This document shows positions 1 to 11,640 of a stretch of DNA of 64,000 bases, one piece after another. Position 1 is the first letter of the stretch; every line of letters starts with the position of its first letter. Under the pieces are notes generated by a model that made no database searches, had not been told where the DNA came from, and saw nothing but the letters and a program-made list of their open reading frames with translations. The DNA is from Ctenosaura bakeri (taxonomy: Eukaryota; Chordata; Lepidosauria; Squamata; Iguanidae): assembly GCA_948474755.1 (NCBI GenBank), contig CAOLHI010001672.1, forward strand, positions 248,001 through 312,000. Reading direction: 5' to 3'. The position numbers and the translations under genes are program-made.

Positions 1-690
1 TCTGTTGTTTACATTTCATTCATACATTGTTTCTATTTAAAAGATAATCTTACATTGTTACATTTAACATTGTTGCATCACATCTTAGTTAATACTTTAT
101 CTATAACATTATTGAATTACATTACCTACAGTCTTTCTTTATTCTTTCCTTTTCTTATTCTATATCTTTATCCAATTCAAGACTTCTTTCCATTCTCTTT
201 CAAAGTTCTGGATTGGCTTATTTTTAAGTGAAAAGGTTAACTTTTCTATTTCTACTATTTCCAGAACTTTTAGTTTCCATTCTTTTATATCAACATAGTT
301 TCTATCTTTCCAATATTGTGCATATGGCTGTCTTGCAGCAGTTATCATATATAACAATGTCTTCTGATGAGATCTTATTTCTCTTTGTTGCCCTAACATA
401 TTTAACAAATAAAATTCTGGCTTCATTTCAAAATTTATACTGTACATTCTTTGAATTTCATCATGTATTTCCTTCCAAAATTTTCTTGCTACCTTACAGG
501 TCCACCACATATGAAAGAAGGACCCCTCCTTTTCATCACATTTCCAACATTTTCCATTCTCATTTTTTGTTATTTTTTTCAACCTTTCAGGTGTCATATA
601 CCATCTACGTAGCATTTTATAAAAATTTTCCCTTAGATTTAAACTTGATGTAAATTTTATATCCACGCCCTCACCCATGTATCCAACTTC
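1..690 (-). mobile_element. L1 LINE, 3' end fragment
   Basis: Minus-strand 3' end of an L1 element: the C-terminal part of ORF2 followed by an AT-rich 3' untranslated stretch that runs to the window edge. The left end is cut by the window. The right end near 690 is the 5' truncation point; the sequence beyond it is unrelated. Confidence 0.75.
160..678 (-). pseudogene. L1 ORF2 C-terminal fragment
   Basis: An open frame of 172 codons covering the last part of an L1-type ORF2 protein, downstream of the reverse transcriptase. Visible signs are a basic segment (MLRRWYMTPERLKK), then a CxxC...H...C knuckle (CWKCDEKEG...FFHMWWTC) and the motif MITAARQPYAQYWKDR, which resembles the A-A-R-x-x-x-A-x-x-W stretch near the end of vertebrate L1 ORF2 proteins. 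Endonuclease and RT domains are absent because the copy is 5'-truncated. The open frame is long for a dead copy, so the insertion is probably fairly young. It cannot be autonomous. Confidence 0.7.
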
Positions 691-1655
691 ACTGGAGCCT
701 GATCAGTTTCATGTCTCAGTGGAAATTTGAATCTGGGTCTTGCAGAATCTGACACTGCAACCCATTGTACTTCATAGATCAGAGATGGTCACTTTTGGTG
801 GGCCTGTTGGCATAATCTGTGCTCCCAATGTCTGCTGTAAGCCCTACTGGTTCCAGATGGAATAACACAACAATTGATTCACCAAAAACCTTCAGAAGGG
901 GCCAGGTCTTCTAGTTTTAATTCTGGGGTTGCGTGATCAGCCCAGAGGCAAGGTGCCAATACCTCATTGCTGAAAGGCATACACCTTCAGGCCTTCAGAA
1001 GCATTAAAAAAAAACTTCATTGTGGAAAAACTGGATGTGGTGGAGAGGCATGGGAGGGGTCTTTGGGGGGTGTATGCAAAAAGACCCCTGAGAGCTGACA
1101 CATGTCATTGGCTGCACCTTGTCTATCCCAGTTTTTACGTCAATAAGTGATTTGGTCCTTTGTTCTATCCTTAAAAAACTACCTTCAGTAGTGGATCAGT
1201 AGAAAAACCAGGTCGCCTCCTAATGTGTTAATTTTCTACTTTGCACCATCCCAATACACAGTTTGGAGTTGCCCAGTCCACTCCACTGCTCTGAGACATT
1301 CTACTTCATTTTTTGCATTTGTTAACACACACTAACGTTGAGGTTCTGTTCACTTTTCTTTGGGAGTAAACTGAACTGGACTCAACCCACTTGCTTCTGA
1401 GCAATAATGTTTAGGTTTGTGCCATCAGGTTCCTTAAAAGGTGACAGTTTTTCCTCATTTAAATTATTTTCTGGAACCATAGAGCTTGGAAATACTAATT
1501 TATTCAACTGCCACTTTCAGTGTCCTCGGCCAACATGGCCACTGGTTATGTTAAATGATGGAATTCTTGGAGCTGTAGTCCAAACAGTAAAATTTCTAAC
1601 TTCCATGAAAGAGTGGGTACATGTTAGAGGATATATATTTTCCCTCTCATAAGGG
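691..1655. other. No gene recognised
   Basis: About 1 kb with no recognisable coding sequence or repeat family. A poly-A run near 1005 and a G-rich stretch near 1050-1075 are the only compositional features. It may be unclassified old repeat. Confidence 0.5.
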
Positions 1656-3904
1656 AACAAGGGGATTGCTTATTTTAGATCTGATCATGACCAACAGAGA
1701 TGACCTTGTTGACGAGGTGGAGGTGGTGGGGTCCTTAGAGGGGAGTGACCATGCTCTTTTGGAGTTTGTCATTCAGTCGGAAGGAGAAGCCAAGTGTAGC
1801 CAGACACGCATCCTAAACTTTAAGAAAGCTGACTTCTGTAAACTTAGGGAGTTACTTGCTGAAATCCCATGGTCAAGAATGCTAAAAGAGAAAGGAGTTC
1901 GTGACAGATGGGAGTTTCTTAAAAGTGAGATACTGAAGGCACAATTGAAAACTGTGCCAATAAGGAGGAAAAATGGCAGGTGTCTAAAGAAACTGGAATG
2001 GTTGACTGAAGAACTCTCAGCTGAGCTAAGTGTTAAAAGAAACATGTACAGGAAATGGAAGAATGGGGAATTCAAGCAAATAGCCAGGATATGTAGGGAG
2101 AAGGTCAGAAAAGCTAAAGTGCAGAATGACATAGCCAGGATATGCAGGGAGAAGGTCAGAAAAGCTAAAGTGCAGAATGAACTCAGGCTTACCAGAGACA
2201 TTAAAAACAATAAAAAGGGCTTTTTTAGATATGTCCGCAGCAAAAGGAAAAACAAGGCAATGATAGGGTCGCTGCGTGGAGAAGATGGCCAATTAATAAC
2301 GGAGGGAAAAGAGAAGGCAAAACTATTTAACACCTTCTTTGCCTCAGCTTTCTCCAAAAAGGATAGAAGTACTCAACCTGGGGGATGGGGCGCAGGTGAG
2401 CAAAGGGGGGAAATGCAGCATAGAATAAGTAATACAGGAATAATTGGCTAAACTAGATGAATTCAGGTCTCCAGGGCCAGATGAATTACATCCAAGGATA
2501 TTAAAAGAACTGGCAGAAGTCATTTCTGAACCACTCACAATAATCTTTGAGAACTCTTGGAGAACAGGAGAAGTTCCAGCAGAATGGAGGAGGGCAAATG
2601 TCATCCCCATCTTCAAGAAGGGGAAAAAAGAGGGACCAAATAATTTATCGCCCGGTCAGCTTGACATCAATACCAGGAAAGATCCTAGAGCAGATCATTA
2701 ATCAGTCAGTTTGTAATTACTTAGAAAGCAATGCTGTAATCACTAAAAGTCAACATGGATTTCTCAGAAATAAGTCATGCCATACTAATCTTACCTCTTT
2801 TTATGATAGGGTTACAAGCTTGATAGATGAAGGGAATGCTGTAGACGTAGCATATCTTGACTTCAGTAAGGCCTTTGACAAAGTTCCCTACGACATTCTT
2901 GCAAAGAAGCTAGTAAAATGTGGGCTGGACAGGGCTACTGTTAGTTGGATTTGTAATTGGTTGACTGACCGAATCCAAAGGGTGATCATGAATGGCTGCT
3001 TTTCATCCTGGAGAGAAGTGACTAGTGGGATGCCACAGGATTCTGTCCTGGGCCCAGTGCTAATACGCCAGAGGACAGGATCAAAATTCAAAATGACCTT
3101 GACAGATTGGAGAGCTGGGCCAAAGCTAACAAAATGAATTTCAACAGAGATAAATGTAAGGTCCTACACTTAGGCAGAAAAAATGGAATGCACAAATATA
3201 GGATGGGGGACGCATGGCTGGATAGCAGTACATGTGAAAGGGATCTAGGAGTCTTAGTAGATCACAAGCTGAACATGAGTCGGCAGTGTGATGCAGCAGC
3301 CAAGAAAGCCAACATGATTCTTGGTTGCATCAATAGGAGTATGGTGTCTAGATCGAGGGAGGTAATGGTACCACTCTATTCTGCATTGGTTAGACTTCAT
3401 TTGGAATACTGTGTCCAGTTCTGGGCACCTCAACTCAAGAAGGATATCGACAAGCTGGAATGTGTCCAGAGGAGTGTGGCCAAAATGGTGGAGGATCCAG
3501 AAACCATGCCCTATGAGGAATGGCTTAGGGAGCTGGGTATGTTTAGTCTGCAGAAGAGAAGGTTAAGAGGGGACATGATAGCCATGTTTAAATATTTGAA
3601 GGGATGTCATGTCGAAGAGGGAGAGGGCTTGTTTTCTCCTGTTCCAGAGACTAGGAGAAGGAGCAATGGCTTCAATCTGCAGGAAAGGAGATTCCACCTG
3701 AACCTCAGGAAGAATTTCCTGACAGTCAGAGCTATCTGGCAGTGGAATATGCTGCCTTGGGGTGTGGTGGAGTCTCGTTCTTTGGAGGTTTTTAAGCAGA
3801 GGCTGGATGGCCATCTATTGGAAATGCTTTGAGGTATGTTCCTGCATAGCAGGGAATTGGACTGGATGGCCCATGGGGTCTCTTCCAACTCTATGATTCT
3901 ATAT
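1656..3904 (+). mobile_element. CR1 LINE, 5'-truncated, damaged copy
   Basis: A CR1 retrotransposon that aligns end to end with the intact copy at 11.6-14.3 kb. It begins inside the endonuclease domain and ends in the typical CR1 3' tail (GGACTGGATGGCC, then TCTTCCAACTCTATGATTCT). CR1 elements normally lack a poly-A tail and end in short ATTCTATG-like repeats, as here. The copy is inactive: it has frameshifts, an internal duplication and a deletion across the RT active site. Confidence 0.9.
1681..3832 (+). pseudogene. CR1 ORF2 remnant (endonuclease tail, RT, C-terminus)
   Basis: Broken reading frame for a CR1 ORF2 protein, running through at least three frames (1681-2451, about 2444-3100, 3107-3832). 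The endonuclease end is recognisable ([11 protein letters not shown]), then the linker ([15 protein letters not shown]), RT segments ([21 protein letters not shown] and [13 protein letters not shown]) and the C-terminal domain ([16 protein letters not shown]). A 51-bp segment is tandemly duplicated at 2080-2130/2131-2181. Relative to the intact copy, 88 bp are missing at 3060/3061, which removes the FADD catalytic motif of RT. It cannot encode a working enzyme. Confidence 0.9.
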
Positions 3905-5609
3905 GACCCAGACTCTGGCTTCCCCTCAGAACAAACTGTCTCCAAGTTCACCTTTCTCTCTCTGTCTCTGCTTTAAACTACTGCAAAGACAATCTGTCAT
4001 GTTTTCAGATATTTAACCCAAATTAATTTGTGAAGTTGCTCTCCTTGTTAAAATCCTGGCTCAGCAACTGTTAGCTATATGCTGACACTTTGTGGGGAGG
4101 TCCTGTTTTATAAGGGACACCACACTTACATAGGAGCTATTTTGGCTTCCCTTCTCACCCATGTCTCAGTTATCATTTTAGCACAGAGGTCAAGGACAGC
4201 AAAACTGTTCTAATCCATTCTATTTCTCTCATGAATCAAGTTCTCCTTCTTATTTCCCCTCAGTCCATTACGTTCTGGTGTAGGGTTAGTCCTAGAAGTT
4301 GGCATTTTCAGATCCCTGCCAATCCATATTCCAACAGGATGTCCATGCCAATGCTGTTTCTGCTGAATCTCCTCTTTGCTATCGCTTCCTGCTCTTTTGC
4401 GCTGTCCAAACAGAAACCAGTGTGAGGAGGAGCATCTACCACACAATGTGCCCTTTGTCCTGGAGCTCATGCCTATTAGGCTTTAGGTTGGCAGCAAATT
4501 GACAGTAGCAGCAGCAGCAGCAGCAGCAGCACTAACATGGGCCATAAACCTGTTGCCACAGGGCCTTCCAAAAATCTGAAAATGCCATTGTACTGGGAGG
4601 TTAAGGCTGAAAATAAGTCCTATGTTTAATGAAAATAATGCTATGCTATTTCAACAAGTTCAGAAGTCTACTTCTGCTTTTCTAGTGGAAAATAACAACA
4701 GCATCTTCAGTCTGGGAGGGGCATCCTCAGATGGTCTTTGGGAACCAAGACTGCTGCCCACCATGACCTATATACTTCTGAACAGCTCTCCTGAACCTGG
4801 TGCCCTTCAGATGTGTTAGACTGCAACCCTATTGTACCACATCAGGAAGGCCTCATTGGGAAAGGCTGTTCTTGAAGACATCTTGGCCATTCATGCTCCC
4901 AGTGAGTCATCACAAATGATCACTTATGTGTAATGTAATGACCTTTTCCCATTAATGGCTTGAATTCAGCAGCTCCCCGTTACTGGTAGGGAGAGCAAGC
5001 AGGGAAGAAATGCATTTGGAGACACATCTTGCTTACTCAACTACTCTTTGTTAGCTAGCTGGTGGCATATGACACATCCTGATTGCAAACCAGATGTTAG
5101 ACACACATTGCTAACATTTCTGGAATGCTCCATGTTGTAAGAGAATGCATGAAATATCTATAGTCCTGAAGCCAAAGCTCTCTAAGTCAGGGGAAGTAGC
5201 AAAATAAGTGGAACAGTCCCAGACAAATCATATAACATTATGCTGCTGTCGTGTGTGTGTGTGTATTACAAATAAGGATTTCATCAGAATTCAGTAAGTT
5301 GGAGCCAGAACACTTAACTCACTTCTGGCCAATAGCTGGGTTTTCTGAGGTCCAAACTAATTAGTTTATAGTTAATTAGTAGCTATAACTAAGTAGTTTA
5401 TATATATAATTAGCTATAGCTAATTAGTTTATAGCTAAGCCTATATCATTCACCTCAGTCTGGTCATAAGTCTCTTCCATTTGATTTCAAATCAGTCTGC
5501 CATTTTCAAAGTCTGAAAATTCATATCGATTTTTGTATTCAACTTTCCCTTTCAGTGTCCTACAAAGTCAATAGGCAACCCAAGCAAGTGAACAGCCCTG
5601 GGCCAAAGC
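3905..5609. other. No gene; microsatellites and unclassified sequence
   Basis: No coding signal. Contains an (AGC)n run at 4506-4531, a short (GT)7 run at 5251-5264 and an AT-rich self-complementary patch at about 5360-5445. A segment near 4800-4870 resembles the short 'CCTTCAGATGTGTTAGACT' MITE-type repeat that recurs at 57.1, 60.7 and 62.8 kb. Confidence 0.55.
4506..4531 (+). repeat. (AGC)n trinucleotide microsatellite
   Basis: About eight uninterrupted AGC units; not within any supported reading frame. Confidence 0.9.
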
Positions 5610-6911
5610 GAATAACAATAATAATCCATTCTTTAATGTATACCAAACCTTCTACCCAGATTGGGACTCAGGGCAGCTTACAAAGATAAAGAAATTCAAC
5701 CCCCTCCCCTTCATATGGTTATAAACACACAAAAGTTAAGATTAAAATGGTATTAAATTAACAACACAATTAAAACTATTTAAAAATATGACTTTAAAAC
5801 AAAGAATAAAAGCAGTAGAGCACCATAAAAATCTCCAGCTCTTGCAATACAATTCCCAAAGGCTACCTGGAAAGATAGCAAAAAAGGAGCTATCCTAACC
5901 ATTCTACATAGGGAGTTCCAAAATCTGGGTGCAGTCATAGAGAACATCTGTTTATCACTAAGCATGCCTATGGTGGCAATGAGACAGAAAGAAGTGTCTC
6001 CCATAAAGATCTTACAGCTTAGGCAGGCTCATATGGTAAAATATCCTTCAGATAACCTGGACATGAACTGCATAGGCTTTTATTTGTTATCACTAGTAGT
6101 TTGAATTGTCCCTGGAACCAAAATAGCCAGTAAAGCTGTTGCAGTGACGCTGTTAAATACTCCCAGTAGGCAGCCCAAGTCAACAATTGGGCTGCAGTTT
6201 TTTTGACCAGTTGAAGTTTCTGAATTATCTTCAAAGGCAACCCCATATAGAGTGCATTACAATAATCCAGCTGAGACGTAACCAAGGCATGTGTCACTAC
6301 GGCCAAGTCAGACATCTCAAGGAATGAGTGCAACTGGTATTCTAGCTTGTATAAATCACTCTAGCCACTGCAGAAACCTGAGATTCCATGTTTAGGGCTA
6401 AGTCCAGGAGTACATCTAACAGCAAACCTGCATCTTTCAAGGGAGTGTAACCCCATCCAGCACAGGTTTAGTCCCAATTCCCTGACCTGTTTTTTGACTG
6501 ATCAGGAGCACCTCTGACTTGTCTAGATTAAGTTTCAATGTGTTTACCCTCATCCAGCCTTATTACTGTTGACAGGCACTACCACTTTTGAACTGAAACA
6601 GCTTATTTAGATTGGCATGGAAAGAGAGGTGGAGCTGGGTATCATCAGCATAGTGGTGATATTTCATCCTAAAACTCCAGACAACCTCTCCCAGCAATTT
6701 CATATATATATATTAAATAGCATGGGGGACTCTGGGAACCCACAGCCCGATGGTCAAGGAATTAAACAGGACTCCTCCAGATGTCCCCCAGAACCCCCTC
6801 TGGGTTATCTCCAAAGTACTTTGCACATTGTTCATAGCAGGCTATTGCGTAGATTCCAGCCTTGTGGGTTGAAGTATAAGAGATCCCTAATGACTTGAAA
6901 CAGGTCCACTG
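5610..6911 (-). mobile_element. L2 LINE, 3' part (host of the transposon nest)
   Basis: Minus-strand L2 fragment. The reverse complement reads SPMLFNIYMKLLGE and then HHYADDTQLHLSF, the RT core of L2 with its YADD catalytic box at 6641-6652. It continues with LVTSQLDYCNALYMGLPLK and TAPRFWNSL of the C-terminal domain and ends in an A/T-rich tail at about 5610-5650. Several frameshifts and stops are present. The copy stops abruptly at AGGTCCACTG (6902-6911), which is the target-site duplication of the L1-like element inserted here. The sequence resumes at 26678, but its L2 identity there is no longer obvious. Confidence 0.8.
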
Positions 6912-7683
6912 TAGTGGTTCCAGCAGCTAGTTGTGTCAGTGGTGGACATAGTCCGGTGAGCTGTGCTGGACCACAGTCCCCAGAAGTGTTGTGCCTGATG
7001 GTGAGGCTCTCCTTGTCAAGCTAGTGAACTCCTTGACTCACGAGGAGTCCGGACACTGTTGAGCCAGGATTGTGACTAGCAACCTGTCTGCTTGGGAATG
7101 GAGTGGCCACAGCAGGTCGCAAGGCTCTGGGAACTGCACACTTAAATGAAGCAGAGTGTGTATGAGGATTGTACTTCCTCATATGGACACTATAGTCTCT
7201 GAATCCAGACCTCTTGTCAGGTATGTAATTCTATTTCTACTGATTTTGCTTAGAGAAAACAAGAAAACTTTTGCAAGCAACAGTTTGAATTTTTGGCCTA
7301 TTTGCTTTGAAGCCTTCTTGTATATTATTTAAAGGGACAGTATCGCTTTTTGAATTCGCATCAGAACCACATATTGATTTAACCTTAAATACTCAATAGC
7401 TTCTTCTTCTTCTTCTTTTTCGGTCTTGGTTGTTACTGGTTTTTTGGGGACTTGACTAATTTTATTTATTTTTTAAAAGTTTAGACATGGATATGAATTT
7501 TGAACTTTTTGAGTTTTAAAGGACTGAGAGTTTACTTTTGATCTTGTAGTATCTGTGTTATTTGATTAACAAATGTCAGTCAGTCAGTTTTACTGTATTT
7601 GACTAAAAGCCATTACAAATTCAGTTTAAAAGCAGTAAAACCAATGTAAAAATGTATACATCCATATACATCAATATAAGATA

Positions 7684-10431
7684 TTAAATCAAAGAATCTC
7701 CAGCACAATCTATAGCAAACTCTTTCAAGTAGCTGGCATGAATACTTTTAGGAGCTTTGGCAAATAAGGCTGTTTTATATGTGACATGTGAATTGCAATC
7801 TGAGAGCAGCCAACAGAGTTTTGTATGAGGGATCTCACCTTGTAATGATGCCATAGTGTGTCCCAGAAATCTCCTTCTGGGATTTTGATAACGAGGGCAA
7901 AATAGTAGGTAATGTATAATATCCTCTACCTCACCCATACCACAAATGCAGACCCTTAAATGTTTAGGAATATTTCTATATCTACCATCTAGAACAGACG
8001 TTGGCATAGTTTGAAAACGTAATTCTGTGAATGCAGTTCTCAGAGAGGAAAATGTGAGTGTGTGTAAGTATTGAGCTCTCAAATGATTGGTTTTCACCAA
8101 ATGATACCAGTGTGAAAACTTTGAGCTTTTGATTAAACCTAGGTCCTGCTCACTATCCACCTTGTAAATATAATCCCTAAAGTGTAGCTTTGAGTCCATG
8201 AAAAACAAAGATGCTTGTTGAGAAAGTTTAAGATGTTAATAGGTCCTGGACTACTTTAGCCCAGCCACCTATCTTCCATTGCTCAGCTAAGCACAGCTTG
8301 GACAGACGATCTTCTGTCATGTCTAGGACCCTCTTATACAGATGCTATACCTAATTCTCTTCTGAGGAATGCCGCTGGAGTCCCTGATGGTATTGCCAGC
8401 AGAGACCTCAGGAACTTGTTCTGACAGACTTCCAGGTCACTCAAGTTCTCATGATTTACCCCCCATATCTCTATACCATATTGCATTTGAGCAATTATTT
8501 TCCCTCAGTATATTCTCAAAGCTGGTACTATCAATTTTCCCCCTTTAGAACAGAAAAATTTCAAAGTAGCATGGGCTGACTTCTGTACTGTTGTTTTGAT
8601 ATTATGTAATTGTGTCTTCCAAGAATTTTTTTCATCCAAATACACCCCCAAGTATTTAAAGGAGGAGACCTATTCTATATTGTTACCACCCAACCTCCCT
8701 TTAGATTTGGGTGAGCGTTTACCAAAAGTGACCACCTTGGATTTAGTATAGTTGATTCTAAGTTGTTCTGTATGACAGTACTCGTAAAGTTTGTTAAGAC
8801 TTCTCTTCAGCCTGATTTTATTAACTGAGAGCAGCACGATGTCATCAGCATATATTAAAAGTGCTATTTTACGAGCTCCTAGTGAGGGAGGAAAATGATC
8901 AGGAAGATTTAACTGGGTTACTGTATCATTTATATAAAGATTAAACAGGAGAGGCGCTAACAAGCACCCTTGTCTAACTCCTTTTGTTGTACAGATTTCC
9001 TGTGTCAGCCTTCCATCTGTACTGATTCTAACCCTCATAGATGTATTTGTATATAATTCCTGAATTAGGAACAATCTTTTATCAATACCAGTCATTGCAA
9101 GTTTACTCCAGAAACAATTCCTATTGATAGTATTGAAAGCTGAAGAAAAGTCAATAAATGCAGCATAAAGCCATTTAGAGGAGCCTCTATTTGTGAATTA
9201 GGTGGTGTACGACAAAAATCTGGTCCACTGTGCTATAACCTTTCCTAAATCCAGCTTGTTTCTGATGAAGAACATTTTTTTCCTCCACCCAATTAGTCGG
9301 CTGTTGAAGAAGAAAGTGAGCGTAAATCTTAGAACTAATGTCCAACAGACTGATATGTCAATAATTCTGAGGGTTTGCTTTGTTTCCTTTCTTATAAATA
9401 GGAAAGACTTCTGCTTCCATCCCTCGGGAAAAGTAGCTGTGGAGTTTATGTGGGAAAATAATTTTGCTAAAATAGGAACCCAACATTCAGAGTTGTTCTT
9501 ATATACCTCTGCTGGAATCATATCCTCACTATGTGCTTTATCTACTGGTAAAGCATGTATGAGTTTGCTCACTTCTTGTTCTGAGACTGGGGGCATTCAG
9601 GTAATGCCATTTGCAAAGCTTGTTTATTGCTTAATTGATTTATTTTTTAATTTTTTAATTGTTTATTTGTATCCCGCCTCTCCATATGGATCGAGGTGGC
9701 GAACAACTTACAAATAGCATGTATTTTCGAAACATTTCTATACATGCCCCCAACAAGCTGGGTACTCATTTTACCGACCTGCGAAAGGATGGAAAGCTGA
9801 GTCAACCTTGGAGCCAGGCAGGATCGAACTCACAACCTTGTGGCTTGCAGTGCTGGCATTTAACCACTGCGCCACCAGGGCTCCTTGATTAATTAATTGA
9901 TTAAACCTCCCATGCACATCGCTTTCGAAGATATTTCTAAAATTAGTACACCAAGTATGAAATGCACACATCTACTGTAGGATTATAACCTGTGTCTGAT
10001 ATTGAAATCAAGTTCCAAAATCATCTTTCATTCTTTTCCAAAGCTGCTAGTTTTAATTCCTTCCACTGAGCTATCATGAAGGTCTTTTTCTTCTTTCTTA
10101 GTAAATCCTTATAAGTTAGACGACCAGAAGACATCTAACTTATAACTTGCAGATGGGTTTGCCTTACTTTCCTAGTTAGTTGTGCCAGATTCTTTTTAGC
10201 TTGCCTACATTCATTATCAAACCAGCCCATCTTATCGAGAACCATTTTAGGCTGATGGGTGTTTCTAGTTAGGAATGGCCTTAAGGCTACAGAAATAGTC
10301 ATAAAACCTTCTATAGGATCTATGTGTCCATTTACAATATTCTGGTGCACATTTAAAATGTGGAGGCTATTTAAATGGTTTCGAACTGAAAGTCCCACAG
10401 AAGGAGACCATTTTAAACCCTTTCCCACCAT
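7684..10431 (-). pseudogene. Vingi-like ORF2, linker, RT and C-terminal knuckle (broken)
   Basis: Rest of ORF2, in pieces. The linker is at 10431-10135. The N-terminal RT (EVSKLIHALPVDKAHSEDMIP) lies at 9596-9198 and continues with a frame change (NKLDLGKVIAQWTRF). The RT core is at 9095-8670, with VRQGCLLAPLLFNLYIND and an intact YADD catalytic box (8841-8852). The C-terminal domain at 8208-7684 has a Cys-x-Cys...His...Cys knuckle (CICGMGEVEDIIHYLLFCPRY). Frameshifts near 9.6-9.1 and 8.6-8.2 kb and a SINE at 9.64-9.88 kb interrupt it. RT catalytic residues survive, but no continuous protein can be made. Confidence 0.8.
9641..9892 (-). mobile_element. tRNA-derived SINE (Sauria-like body) inside Vingi-like ORF2
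   Basis: The reverse complement begins with a tRNA-like head: an A-box-like GTGGCGCAGTGGTTAAATGC and a B-box-like GAGTTCGATCC. It then has a body typical of squamate SINEs (GTTGACTCAGCTTTCCATCC, GGTAAAATGAGTACCCAGC). The 3' part ends GGCGGGATACAAATAAA with an A/T tail. TTAATTGATT occurs at 9631-9640 and 9893-9902 as a likely target duplication, though both sites are AT-rich. Confidence 0.75.
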
Positions 10432-10449
10432 AATTGTTCCTCAGCCAGA

Positions 10450-11262
10450 TCAATAAGTGGAGGGAACAGTTGGGGGATTAATATAGGAATGGACCAAAAA
10501 AATAGGTGAATGATCACTTTCTGGCTGGTCTAAAATATTGTAGCTTATCTTAGTGGACAATAGCTGTGAAGAGCAAAAAATATAATCAATAACACTACCA
10601 GCCGTGCTATTTAGAAAAGTAAAATATCTATTGGAATTGTCCCAAGAACTGCCATGAAGGCATATCAACTGCAGGCTGGACATTAGCTCAAATAGCTTCT
10701 GACCTGCTTTATTTACTATTTTGTCTACTGAGTACCAATCAGATAAAAAGACATTGTTACTGTCCAGGCCAAAATTATTTTCTTTTTCATTTGGACCAGA
10801 GCCAACATGGGCATTAAAATCACCGCACACCACTATTGTTGCCTTGGGGTATTTCATCTCACAAAGTTTCAGATCCTCTTCCAATTCCTCCCAAATGATC
10901 CTTGAGCTCCCAGATTTATCAGGGGGACAGTATACATTGAAACAAATTAAAGCATCAATCCTTGCCCTGCAATTTCCTCTTAACAATACAGACAAAATAA
11001 AATTGCATTGAGACTGAATTACTACAGACTCAACGTCCAGTTTCACTGAAACTAAAATGGCAACACCGCCCCTAGCAATCCCCTTCTTATGTAATCTAGT
11101 TGCAGGGTGTAAGTAGGAGGTAAATCCTTGCAGAAAAGAAAAAGAGATGTCTGAGACCCAGGTTTCTTGGAGACATATGACATGAAATGATGAAAGAAAT
11201 TTCCCAGATTCCTGGCCTACGTTCTTATTTTGCCACCCAGCAAGGTTCCAAGACAAAACCAA
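10450..11262 (-). CDS. APE-type endonuclease domain, start of Vingi-like ORF2
   Basis: An open frame of 270 codons that starts ORF2. The apurinic/apyrimidinic-like endonuclease signature set appears complete: Asn in SWNLAGWQ (residues about 4-11), Glu in LQETWV (about 31-36), Asp and Asn in VVCGDFNAHVG (about 145-155), DYIFCS (about 225-230) and Asp-His in ESDHSPIFL (about 247-255). This enzyme nicks target DNA to prime reverse transcription. The frame is uninterrupted while the RT downstream is broken, so this domain is best preserved in the element. It is followed by a linker (LDKMGWFDNECRQAKK at about 10135-10431). Confidence 0.8.
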   Translation of the reverse strand: MVLSWNLAGWQNKNVGQESGKFLSSFHVICLQETWVSDISFSFLQGFTSYLHPATRLHKKGIARGGVAILVSVKLDVESVVIQSQCNFILSVLLRGNCRARIDALICFNVYCPPDKSGSSRIIWEELEEDLKLCEMKYPKATIVVCGDFNAHVGSGPNEKENNFGLDSNNVFLSDWYSVDKIVNKAGQKLFELMSSLQLICLHGSSWDNSNRYFTFLNSTAGSVIDYIFCSSQLLSTKISYNILDQPESDHSPIFLVHSYINPPTVPSTY

Positions 11263-11640
11263 AAAGGAAGGCTGAGGGTCTGAAATATCCAGTCATAAAA
11301 GGTGTACTAACTGGGTTCTTGGTAGCAGAAGAAATACCTTGGGTTTTCTTCCTACTTACCTTAAACCCATCCCAATTTTTCTGGTAGGGAAACTGCTCTG
11401 GGTTCATCCTGAAGTTGTGCCTAGTTTGATCATGTTTGCAACTAGCTTGAAAGTGCCTGTCAAAAGTTCTAAGGGGAAATAAAGGATTACAAACTGCAGA
11501 CCTAGGGGGTCGATATGCCTGATGCCTCTGGCCCTTGCAAAAGACTAGGATATTATTTGGATAGGTTACATATGAAAGTATGGTTTTAGTATCACTTGTA
11601 CCTTTAAATGAAGCTAGCTTGCACGTATGAATCCTTTTAG

